Assembly (NCBI GenBank): GCA_035551455.1
Contig: DASZMZ010000142.1
Location: 1 to 64,000, forward strand
Length of the DNA stretch: 64,000 nt
Direction of reading: 5' to 3'
Source: Sulfopaludibacter sp035551455
GTDB lineage: Bacteria; Acidobacteriota; Terriglobia; Bryobacterales; Bryobacteraceae
The position numbers and the translations under genes are program-made. This document shows, in pieces, positions 14,960-21,982 of the stretch; position 1 is the first letter of the stretch, and each line of letters begins with the position of its first letter. Below the pieces are notes generated by a model, which worked only from the letters and a program-made list of their open reading frames with translations, was not told where the DNA came from and did no database searches.

Positions 14960-15595
14960 CTACTTCGCGGCAGCGACGCCGTCGCTATGGGCAAGGCGTG
15001 TCACGTACCGGAGGGCTGAACTGCGCACTTCGGTGCCCGGGGCATGGAAGGAAAGCCGGGTGGCGTACCAATCCACGCGAAACTCGCGCCAGGCTCCGGC
15101 GATGCCAGGCGGCTTCTCCTCGAAGATATCGAGGAGCAGCGCGTGCAGAATTTCGTGCGTGCAGGTGTTCACGGAGAGTAGGGGAACCTGCAGTCCGTGG
15201 GCGTGATCCATGGCGATCATGCAGACGGAATAGCTGCGGTAGAGCAAGGTGACGCCGCTGAGGGTGCGGCCCTGATCCCACTCCATGGGAATACGGTTGG
15301 TGACCACCAGATTCAGCGCGCCGCGTTCCAGGCCCGTGAGGATCGGCTCCCTCCCGGGCGGGCGAGCGACTCCGCCGAGCGTGGCCGTGCTTTGCAGCCG
15401 GATGCCGCAGCCTCCGAATTGGCGGCAGGTGTCCGGCCAGAGTTTCCACCAGAAGGCGTCGAGTTGGCGTGGAGCCCAGCGCGCCAGGCCGTCGGTGACC
15501 ACATTCACGGGGACCACGACGGGCTGCGGACGAAGGACGGAGAGCGAGGCCAGAGAAAGAAACTGACGGCGGGTCTGTGCGCTTCCTCCGCTCAT
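14960..15595 (-). CDS. Tat-exported putative zinc-metalloprotein (HEILH)
   Basis: A 211-residue protein with a Tat-type leader (TRRQFLSLASLSVL) and a single HExxH motif, NTCTHEILHALLLDIFEE, followed by RVDWYATRLSF. The pattern suggests a zinc-dependent peptidase fold of the kind used in small exported metalloproteins. I do not recognise the family, and the third zinc ligand is not certain. It is the first gene of the minus-strand cluster, 22 bases before the histidine kinase. It may be the periplasmic partner or regulator of the sensor (inference). Confidence 0.55.
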   Translation of the reverse strand: MSGGSAQTRRQFLSLASLSVLRPQPVVVPVNVVTDGLARWAPRQLDAFWWKLWPDTCRQFGGCGIRLQSTATLGGVARPPGREPILTGLERGALNLVVTNRIPMEWDQGRTLSGVTLLYRSYSVCMIAMDHAHGLQVPLLSVNTCTHEILHALLLDIFEEKPPGIAGAWREFRVDWYATRLSFHAPGTEVRSSALRYVTRLAHSDGVAAAK

Positions 15596-15720
15596 AATGC
15601 TAGTGTACTACTAAATTGATACAATTAGCAAGACGGGAAATTTTCCTGTCACAAACGGTTGGAGCACGTCGTTATGAGAGGGTACGGGAGATCCGGACAT
15701 TCATCAAGGAGATGGAAACG

Positions 15721-16740
15721 ATGCGAAGAACGATTCTGGGAGCCTGTCTGTCGATCGCGGCGTGTGGTGCGGTCCTGGCGCAGTCATCGGACAACCAGTT
15801 GACCTTTGAAGTGGCCTCGATCAAGCCGGCGGAGCCCATGACGGGCGGGCGCATGATGATCGGCTCGCGAGGCGGTCCGGGTTCCGCGGATCCCGGCCAC
15901 CTGACGTACAACAACGTCTCTTTGAAAAATCTGTTGACCAATGCCTACGGGGTCAGGGGCTATCAGATCACGGGGCCGAGCTGGTTGGACGGCGAGCGCT
16001 TCGACATCGTGGCCAAGCTTCCTGAGGGGACTACCAAGGATCAGGTGAAGATCATGCTGCAGAACCTGCTCAAGGAGCGGTTCGGACTGGCGGTTCACCA
16101 TGAGACGAAGGACCTGCCGATGTATGCGCTGGTGGTGGGCAAGGGCGGGTCGAAGATGAAGGAATCGCCGGAAGATCCGCCGGCGCCCGCGGCTGTCACG
16201 GGTGGTCCGAACGATGCGACCGCGGCGAAAGCACCGGAGCCTCCGGACGTCGGGAAAATGATGGGCAAGGTCGTCATGGGCCCGGACGGTACAATCAAGC
16301 TCCCGGCGGCAATGATGGCGAGGACCGGCTGCATGAACATGATGATGATGAGTCCCAGCGGACCGAAGAGTCATCTGCAGTGCAGCAAGCAGACGATGTC
16401 CGCCTTCGTGGATCAACTGTCCAACCAGATGGACAAACCGGTGAACGACATGACGGGTCTGAAGGCGAAGTACGATTTCACGCTGGACTTCCTGCCGGAC
16501 GAGAATGGCATGGGCAAGATGCCGATGATGCCGGCGGGTGGAGGCGCGGTCGCGTTTGCTCATGACGTGGAGCGTGGTCCGGGATCGGGTCCGGGAAGAG
16601 GCGAACAGGCCGAACAGGTTGCGGTTCCGCCACTGCCGGCCGCGTTGCAGGAACAATTGGGCCTCAAGCTGGAACAAAAGAAAGGTCCAGTGGATATCAT
16701 CGTGGTCGACAAGATGCAAAAGACGCCGACCGAGAATTAG
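15721..16740 (+). CDS. TIGR03435 family exported protein
   Basis: A signal peptide (MRRTILGACLSIAACGAVLA) is followed by the family signature: FEVASIKPAEP, the N-terminal block ending NVSLKNLLTNAYGVRGYQI, GPSWLDGERFDIVAKLPEGT, MLQNLLKERFGLAVHHETKD, YALVVGKGGSKMKES and the C-terminal repeat with FVDQLSNQMDKPVNDMTGL, YDFTLDF and GLKLEQKKGPVDIIVVD. TIGR03435 proteins form a large paralogous set, best known from Candidatus Solibacter. Function is unknown; an exported, possibly zymogen-like or adhesive role is guessed. The middle is rich in Met and Gly/Pro. ATG 15721 has AGGAG nine bases upstream and begins the signal peptide; the open frame starts earlier at 15616. Its 3' end is partly duplicated downstream. 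Confidence 0.9.
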   Translation: MRRTILGACLSIAACGAVLAQSSDNQLTFEVASIKPAEPMTGGRMMIGSRGGPGSADPGHLTYNNVSLKNLLTNAYGVRGYQITGPSWLDGERFDIVAKLPEGTTKDQVKIMLQNLLKERFGLAVHHETKDLPMYALVVGKGGSKMKESPEDPPAPAAVTGGPNDATAAKAPEPPDVGKMMGKVVMGPDGTIKLPAAMMARTGCMNMMMMSPSGPKSHLQCSKQTMSAFVDQLSNQMDKPVNDMTGLKAKYDFTLDFLPDENGMGKMPMMPAGGGAVAFAHDVERGPGSGPGRGEQAEQVAVPPLPAALQEQLGLKLEQKKGPVDIIVVDKMQKTPTEN

Positions 16741-16746
16741 AACCGA

Positions 16747-16774
16747 GACAGACGACGGAAGGCGATCGTCTGTC
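16747..16774. repeat. REP-like palindrome, GACAGACGA type
   Basis: GACAGACGA (16747-16755) pairs with TCGTCTGTC (16766-16774), followed by CTAC. It lies just after the TIGR03435 stop. A near-identical copy is at 16864-16891, and a reverse-orientation relative at 53842-53869. Confidence 0.7.
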
Positions 16775-16785
16775 CTACCCGGCCT

Positions 16786-16805
16786 GGACAGGCTAAAGCC
16801 TATCC
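16786..16805. repeat. REP-like palindrome, GGACAGGCT type
   Basis: GGACAGGCT and AGCCTATCC pair around AA with one mismatch; CTAC follows. Relatives lie at 19822-19842 and 56564-56583. Confidence 0.65.
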
Positions 16806-16820
16806 TACGTGCAAATGCGG

Positions 16821-16891
16821 CCAAGCTGGAACAAAAGAAGATGCAAAAGACTCCGGCGGCCGAGACAGACGACGAAAGGCGATCGTCTGTC
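16821..16891 (+). repeat. Partial duplication of TIGR03435 3' end plus its palindrome
   Basis: CAAGCTGGAACAAAAGAA and GATGCAAAAGAC repeat segments at 16665-16682 and 16713-16724, with about 30 bases in between missing. They are followed by the same GACAGACGA/TCGTCTGTC palindrome (16864-16891) as after the gene. The copy is not part of any complete gene and reads as a decayed tandem duplication of gene tail plus repeat. Confidence 0.7.
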
Positions 16892-16916
16892 CTACTAGTT
16901 GTGATAATTTCAGACC

Positions 16917-19109
16917 ATGTGGTCCACTACCTTAAGAAGGTTGGCGGTGACGTGTCTGATTTGCGCGGCGGCCGAAGCGCAGTCGATTCAGTATGTGGAA
17001 GCGCGGAAGACGTGGCTGATCACGACCCGCGACAGTTCCTATGCTTTGGCTGTAGCTCCCGACGGAGCGGTGCGCAATCTCTACTGGGGCGCGCCTTTGT
17101 GGCGCGTGGACGATCTGCCGGCCGCGACGCCGCGGCGCGACATTTCGTCGTTCGATCCGCGTCAGATGCTGGAGAACGAGGAGTTCCCCGGCTGGGGTGG
17201 AACGCGCTACTACGAGCCGGCGCTCAAGATCTCGCGTGAAGACGGTGACCGCGACCTGGTGCTGCGCTACGCCTCCCATCGCCTGCAGGGCGACGAGTTG
17301 GAGATTACGCTCAAGGACATCCACGACCCGATCGAGGTGGTGCTGCATTATCACGTCTATCCGGACTATGGGGTTCTGGCGCGGAGCGCGACCATTCGCA
17401 ATGGGACGGGTCAGTTGCTGACGGTGAACAGCGCGCAATCGGCCACCTGGAATCTGCCGCCGGGCGATGGCTACCGGCTCACGTACCTGAGCGGGCGATG
17501 GGCCGCGGAAACGCAGATCAATCGCGAGCCGATTCACGAGGGGCAGAAAGTGCTGGAGAGCCGCAAGGGCCATACCAGTCATAATTTCAATCCCTGGTTT
17601 GCGATCGACGGCGGCGATGCGGATGAAGGCCACGGGCGCGTCTGGTTCGGCGCACTGGCCTGGAGCGGGAACTGGCGCATCACGGTGGAGCAGACGCCGT
17701 ACCGGCAGGTGCGCGTCACCGGCGGCATGAACAGTTTTGATTTTTCATATCGCCTGAAGCCGGGCGAGACTCTGGAAACTCCGCAATTCTTTGGCGGCTT
17801 TTCGGCTGGAGGTTTCGGCGGCGCGTCGCGCCTGCTGCACCGCTTCACGCGGGAGAAGATCCTGCCCGGCGGCCTTTCGAGCCGGACGCGTCCGGTGCTC
17901 TACAACTCGTGGGAAGCCACCACGTTCAGCGTCACCGAAGCCGGCCAGAAGGTGCTGGCCGAGAAGGCCGCCAAACTGGGCGTGGAACTCTTCGTGATGG
18001 ACGACGGCTGGTTCGGCAAGCGCAATAACGACCGGGCGGGACTGGGCGACTGGTTCGTGAATCCGCAGAAATTTCCGCAAGGACTGAAGCCGCTGATCGA
18101 CACGGTCAACGGTCTCCACATGGATTTCGGACTCTGGGTAGAGCCGGAGATGATCAACGCCGATAGCGACCTTTACCGCGCGCATCCCGATTGGGTGATC
18201 AACTTCGGGGGCCGTCCGCGGAGCGAGTTGCGCAACCAGATGATCCTGAATCTGGCGCGCACGGACGTGAAGGAGTACATCTTCGGCGTGCTGGACAAAC
18301 TGGCCACGGAGAACAATATTCGTTATTTCAAATGGGACATGAACCGCTCCTTCTCCGAGCCGGGATGGCCGGAGGCCGGCGCCGCGGACGAGCAGAAACT
18401 CTGGGTGCAGTACGTGCGCAACCTGTACGAGATTATCGACCGGCTGCGGGCTAAGCATCCGAAGCTGGAAATCGAATCCTGCTCCGGCGGCGGCGGCCGC
18501 GTGGACCTGGGAATCCTGCAGCGGGTGGACGAGGTCTGGACCAGCGACAATACGGAGGCTTTCGACCGTCTGCGTATTCAGGAAGGCTTCTCGCAGGCGT
18601 ATCCGGCGAAGATCATGTCGGCGTGGGTGACGGACGTACCGAACATGAACACGCGGAGCACTCCGCTGTCGTATCGATTCCTGGTGGCCATGCAGGGGGC
18701 GCTCGGTGTGGGCGCGAATTTGAACAAGTGGACGGACAGCGATTCGGCGCTGGCCACAAAGATGATCGCGCTGTACAAACGGATCCGGCCCACGGTGCAA
18801 CTGGGCGAGGCTTACCGGTTGCTCTCGCCGCGCGAGAACGATGTGGCGGCGAACCAGTATGTGTCGGCGGACGGAAAGCAGAGCGTGGTCTTCGCCTTCC
18901 GCCATTCGCAGGAGTTCAATACGGCGGCTCCGGCGATTCGGCTGCAGGGGCTGGACGAAAAGGCGGTCTACAAGCTGGAAGGGATCGACAACAAGCTGCT
19001 GGACCGGCAGCCGCAATTGAGCGGAGCTTATCTGATGACGGCCGGGCTCAATCTGAATCTGCGCGGCGACTTCGACAGCACGGCCGTGGTGCTGGAGCGG
19101 GTACAGTGA
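16917..19109 (+). CDS. Exported alpha-galactosidase, GH36 family
   Basis: A 730-residue protein with a signal peptide (LAVTCLICAAAEA). It has the N-terminal beta-supersandwich of GH36 (ENEEFPGWGGTRYYEPALK, IRNGTGQLLTVNSAQSATW) and a TIM-barrel with PVLYNSWEATTF, ELFVMDDGWFG, GLWVEPEMINADSDL, the nucleophile region YFKWDMNR (Asp about 474), ESCSGGGGRVDLGIL and the acid/base region TSDNTEAFDR (Asp about 543). It should hydrolyse terminal alpha-galactosides such as raffinose-type sugars or galactomannan side chains in the periplasm or outside. rpiA begins four bases after its stop, so they are likely co-transcribed. Confidence 0.92.
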   Translation: MWSTTLRRLAVTCLICAAAEAQSIQYVEARKTWLITTRDSSYALAVAPDGAVRNLYWGAPLWRVDDLPAATPRRDISSFDPRQMLENEEFPGWGGTRYYEPALKISREDGDRDLVLRYASHRLQGDELEITLKDIHDPIEVVLHYHVYPDYGVLARSATIRNGTGQLLTVNSAQSATWNLPPGDGYRLTYLSGRWAAETQINREPIHEGQKVLESRKGHTSHNFNPWFAIDGGDADEGHGRVWFGALAWSGNWRITVEQTPYRQVRVTGGMNSFDFSYRLKPGETLETPQFFGGFSAGGFGGASRLLHRFTREKILPGGLSSRTRPVLYNSWEATTFSVTEAGQKVLAEKAAKLGVELFVMDDGWFGKRNNDRAGLGDWFVNPQKFPQGLKPLIDTVNGLHMDFGLWVEPEMINADSDLYRAHPDWVINFGGRPRSELRNQMILNLARTDVKEYIFGVLDKLATENNIRYFKWDMNRSFSEPGWPEAGAADEQKLWVQYVRNLYEIIDRLRAKHPKLEIESCSGGGGRVDLGILQRVDEVWTSDNTEAFDRLRIQEGFSQAYPAKIMSAWVTDVPNMNTRSTPLSYRFLVAMQGALGVGANLNKWTDSDSALATKMIALYKRIRPTVQLGEAYRLLSPRENDVAANQYVSADGKQSVVFAFRHSQEFNTAAPAIRLQGLDEKAVYKLEGIDNKLLDRQPQLSGAYLMTAGLNLNLRGDFDSTAVVLERVQ

Positions 19110-19113
19110 AGGT

Positions 19114-19818
19114 ATGGCCACAGTAGACGATCTGAAGCAGGCGGCGGCCGCGGCGGCGGCGGAACTGGCCGAGGACGGGATGGTGCTCGGGCTGGGCAGC
19201 GGCACCACCGCCATGGCGATGGTGAAGATTCTGGGACGGCGCGTGGCGGAAGGGCTGCGCATCACCGGCGTGCCGACATCGGCGAAGACGCGCGCGCTGG
19301 CGGCCAGCCTGGCGATTCCGCTATCCACGTTGGACGAGCAGCGCCACATCGACCTGACGATTGACGGGGCCGACGAAGTGACGCGCGGTTCGCTCGATTT
19401 GGTGAAAGGGCGGGGAGGCGCGCTGCTGTACGAAAAGCTGATCGCGGTCTCCAGCCGGCGTTTCGCGATTATCGTGGATGAAAGCAAGATGGTGGACCGG
19501 CTGTGTCCCGAACGGCAGCCGATTCCGGTGGAGGTGGTGCCGTTCGGCTGGCAGAGCACGGCGCAGCGGCTAACGAGCCTGGGCGCGGAATGGACTCTGC
19601 GCAGCGATGCCGAGGGCCAGCCGGCGATGACCGATGGGGGCCACTACACGCTGGATTGCCGCTTCCCGCTGTTCGATTCGGCGGCGGATTTGCAGGCGCA
19701 GATCGATGGGGTGGTGGGCGTTGTGGAGCACGGCCTGTTCCTGGGGATGGCGACGGAGGTGATTGTGGCGCGCCCGGGTGGGGTGGAACGGAGCCTGTGC
19801 AGCAGAGTCTTGGCGTAG
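19114..19818 (+). CDS. rpiA: Ribose-5-phosphate isomerase A
   Basis: A 234-residue enzyme with the RpiA signatures: MVLGLGSGTTAMAMVKIL, TGVPTSAKTRALA, HIDLTIDGADEV and LVKGRGGALLYEKLIA (catalytic Asp and Glu/Lys residues in these blocks), plus DESKMVDRLC and HGLFLGMATEVIVA. It interconverts ribose 5-phosphate and ribulose 5-phosphate in the pentose phosphate pathway. It is complete and of normal length. It follows the alpha-galactosidase gene with four bases between. Confidence 0.95.
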   Translation: MATVDDLKQAAAAAAAELAEDGMVLGLGSGTTAMAMVKILGRRVAEGLRITGVPTSAKTRALAASLAIPLSTLDEQRHIDLTIDGADEVTRGSLDLVKGRGGALLYEKLIAVSSRRFAIIVDESKMVDRLCPERQPIPVEVVPFGWQSTAQRLTSLGAEWTLRSDAEGQPAMTDGGHYTLDCRFPLFDSAADLQAQIDGVVGVVEHGLFLGMATEVIVARPGGVERSLCSRVLA

Positions 19819-19821
19819 GCA

Positions 19822-19842
19822 GGACAGGCTGAAAGCCTATAC
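19822..19842. repeat. REP-like palindrome after rpiA
   Basis: GGACAGGCT - GAA - AGCCTATAC, flanked by GTAGG and CTACG. The 3' arm runs into the last codons of the convergent membrane-sensor gene. It probably also serves as a transcript end for rpiA. Confidence 0.65.
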
Positions 19843-20694
19843 TACGCTCTTGCGGTTGGGGTAGTGGATGCGCATGCAGACGGGGCAGATGCCGTGGGAG
19901 AAATCGGCGTCGGTGTGCTCAGCGACGTACTGTTCGAGTTGCTGCCAGTTGCCGATTTCGGTGCGTACTTTGCGGCAGTGGGAACAGATGGGAATGATGC
20001 CGCGGAGCCTTTGCAGGTCGGCCAGGGCCTGATGGGATGCCAGCAGGGAGAGTTGCTCGGCCTGAAAGCGAAAGCGCACTTCGCGCTCCAGGGACGACCG
20101 GCGGTAGACCATCACGATACCCACGGCATTGACGAATAGCAGAATCAGCACGTCGCTGCCAAAATCGCCGGAGCCATTTCCGGTAAGCCACAGGGCGCGC
20201 TCCAGGATGATGCCGGTGGTGTAAATCAGCGGAGGAATCACCTGTCGAAGAAACTCATTCGGCAGACCGCCGTACATCATGATCAGGATCATGAGGGGCA
20301 AACGCATCGGCAGGACCGAGCCTTGAGGACGAAGTAAGTTATTCGTCAGATTCATGGTCAGCACGGTGGCGAGCCCCAGCACCACGTTGGAGTAGACCCG
20401 CCGGCTGCGCGCGGCGCGAACAGCCAGCATTCCGCCGACCGGCACGACCAGGCTCAAGGCGCGGAAGAGAAGGCGGACCCGCAAGCGCTGCGCATCGTTG
20501 CCGTAAAGCGTGATTTCCAAGCCAAACGACCAGAACAGCGGGGCCAAAAGGAAAAGCAACAGGGCAGAGACAAGCCTGCGGTCGCTTAATAATTGGAGAT
20601 GATCAATATCGACGAAAGCTGCCGATGAAGGGTTGCCTCCTGCGGGGTCGGGCGACACAAGCAGCCAGGAGGCAAACTCCTGCAATGTCTTCAT
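19837..20694 (-). CDS. Membrane sensor protein with C-terminal CxxC...CxxC tail
   Basis: A 285-residue protein with about six membrane segments (LVSALLLFLLAPLFWSFGL, LFRALSLVVPVGGMLAVRA, NVVLGLATVLTMNL, LPLMILIMMYGG, and others), a coiled linker (SLEREVRFRFQAEQLSLLAS) and a C-terminal module LRGIIPICSHCRKVRTEIG, then EQYVAEHTDADFSHGICPVC. This tail, with two Cys pairs and FSHGICPxC, is a known C-terminal extension of acidobacterial and delta-proteobacterial sensors; it probably binds a metal or acts as a signalling adaptor. There is no kinase or GGDEF domain. It lies 37 bases after a stand-alone receiver gene on the same strand, so the two probably work together. Confidence 0.65.
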   Translation of the reverse strand: MKTLQEFASWLLVSPDPAGGNPSSAAFVDIDHLQLLSDRRLVSALLLFLLAPLFWSFGLEITLYGNDAQRLRVRLLFRALSLVVPVGGMLAVRAARSRRVYSNVVLGLATVLTMNLTNNLLRPQGSVLPMRLPLMILIMMYGGLPNEFLRQVIPPLIYTTGIILERALWLTGNGSGDFGSDVLILLFVNAVGIVMVYRRSSLEREVRFRFQAEQLSLLASHQALADLQRLRGIIPICSHCRKVRTEIGNWQQLEQYVAEHTDADFSHGICPVCMRIHYPNRKSVV

Positions 20695-20731
20695 TTACTG
20701 ATGCGTACAGCAACAGACTAACACGCGTAGG

Positions 20732-21121
20732 CTATCTTTTGTTGAGTGTGAGTTGGACTACGCGGAGGAGGGCGTCCACGGTGAACGGCTTGGGGAGGAG
20801 GCTGAAACCCTTTTTGGTGACGAATCGCTGGACCATCTCGGCATCGTGAAAGCCGGAGATGAAGAGCACCGGCAAATCCGGTTGACGCGACAGAAGGCGC
20901 TGTGCCACGACGGGCCCGGTGAGGTCCGGCATCATCACGTCGGTGACCAGCAGGTCGACAGGCGCATCGCAGCTTTCAAAGGCTCGGATGGCGCTGCGGC
21001 CGCCATCGGCGGTCAACACGCGATAACCGGCGGTGCGGAGCACACTATCCACAAAGCCCAGCACAGCCAGATCATCGTCTACCGCAAGAATCGTCGCCGA
21101 ACTTTCGGTTTCCCCTGGCAT
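20732..21121 (-). CDS. Single-domain response regulator
   Basis: A stand-alone receiver of 129 residues: ATILAVDDDLAVLGFVDSVL (acidic pocket), VDLLVTDVMMPDLTG (phospho-Asp), PVLFISGFHD (Ser/Thr switch) and LLPKPFTVDALL (conserved Lys). It is the CheY-like type with the hybrid-kinase-like VLFISGF motif. There is no output domain. The downstream membrane protein with the Cys-rich tail is the likely partner. TATAAT lies nine bases before the ATG with no ribosome site, suggesting an almost leaderless message. Confidence 0.85.
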   Translation of the reverse strand: MPGETESSATILAVDDDLAVLGFVDSVLRTAGYRVLTADGGRSAIRAFESCDAPVDLLVTDVMMPDLTGPVVAQRLLSRQPDLPVLFISGFHDAEMVQRFVTKKGFSLLPKPFTVDALLRVVQLTLNKR

Positions 21122-21130
21122 CTTATATCT

Positions 21131-21136
21131 ATTATA
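21131..21136 (-). promoter_or_regulatory. -10 element for the receiver gene
   Basis: A perfect TATAAT on the minus strand ends ten bases from the ATG at 21121, so transcription would start within about three bases of the start codon. No clear -35 hexamer at 17-18 bases. Confidence 0.45.
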
Positions 21137-21225
21137 TGGGTGTTTACCAGGTTGTATCCGGGCTAAAAAGGGCTAGCTGACTGTAGTAAATTTCGCTTGC
21201 CAACGCTCGCGGCTCTGACCGCGGG

Positions 21226-21939
21226 TTACCGATATTTACCCGTAAGACTGTTCCAGCGGACTTTCAGCGGGTCAAGGAAGGCAGTCATACCGCGCCAAAG
21301 GCTGACCTTAGTGCCGGCGACATCATTCCACCGGACAGGCACCTCCAGGATTCGATGACCCAGTTGCTTTGCGATGAATAGCACTTCCACATCGAAGCCG
21401 AAACCGTCGGCCTGCTGGCGGCGGAAGATTTCGCGGGCGGCGCGGGCTTCGAAGAGTTTGAAGCCGCACTGGGTGTCGCGATAATTCAGGCCGGTGACCA
21501 GGCGCATCACCAGATTGAAGACACGGCCCATGAATTCGCGGAAGGGCGGCTGATGAACGCCCACCAGACTGCGGTCCAACGCGCGCGACCCGATGGCCCC
21601 CTGCGCCCCGGATGTTTCCACGGCCGACCAGAGTTTTTCCAGGTCGTCAATGGGAGAGGACAGGTCGGCATCGGTGAACAGCACCCATTCGTTCTGGGCC
21701 TTCATGATGCCGTGTTTGACGGTGTATCCCTTGCCGCGATTGCCGGGATTGCGCAAGACGCGCACGCCCGCGGCCTCGGCGAGGGCCACGGTGGCGTCTC
21801 GGGAGCCATCGTCCACCACTACGATTTCGAAATCTTCCCATCGCGAGTGGTCGAGAAATGCTCGGACCGTCTTCAAAGTGGAGGGGAGACGTTTCTCTTC
21901 GTTGAAGGCCGGAATGATAATGGAAATGGATCGTCGCAA
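21226..21939 (-). CDS. Dolichyl-phosphate glucosyltransferase-type GT2 enzyme
   Basis: A 237-residue GT-A protein: SISIIIPAFNEEKRLPSTL, EIVVVDDGSRDATVALAE, RNPGNRGKGYTVKHGIM, VLFTDADLSSPIDDLEKL (DxD), GAIGSRALDRS, RDTQCGFKLFEARAA and FDVEVLFIAKQLGHRILEV. These match the ALG5/DPG-synthase branch, which transfers sugar from a nucleotide sugar to polyprenyl phosphate. There is no C-terminal membrane segment. The start is a TTG at 21939 with AAGGG six bases upstream. Divergent from lysS with 43 bases between. The lipid-linked sugar could feed glycan export or protein glycosylation. Confidence 0.85.
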   Translation of the reverse strand: MRRSISIIIPAFNEEKRLPSTLKTVRAFLDHSRWEDFEIVVVDDGSRDATVALAEAAGVRVLRNPGNRGKGYTVKHGIMKAQNEWVLFTDADLSSPIDDLEKLWSAVETSGAQGAIGSRALDRSLVGVHQPPFREFMGRVFNLVMRLVTGLNYRDTQCGFKLFEARAAREIFRRQQADGFGFDVEVLFIAKQLGHRILEVPVRWNDVAGTKVSLWRGMTAFLDPLKVRWNSLTGKYR

Positions 21940-21949
21940 ACGAAGCCCT

Positions 21950-21955
21950 TATAAT
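21950..21955 (+). promoter_or_regulatory. -10 element for lysS in a short divergent region
   Basis: TATAAT on the plus strand, 27 bases before the TTG start of lysS. The AT-rich core TTATAATAA also offers a -10 for the divergent GT2 gene. No good -35 is visible for either. Confidence 0.45.
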
Positions 21956-21982
21956 AACTTATTTCGGCAATAGGAGACTTAT

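Noticed and set aside
17745..19559. 604-residue open frame on the minus strand
   Set aside because: Antisense to the alpha-galactosidase and rpiA genes, with no domain pattern.
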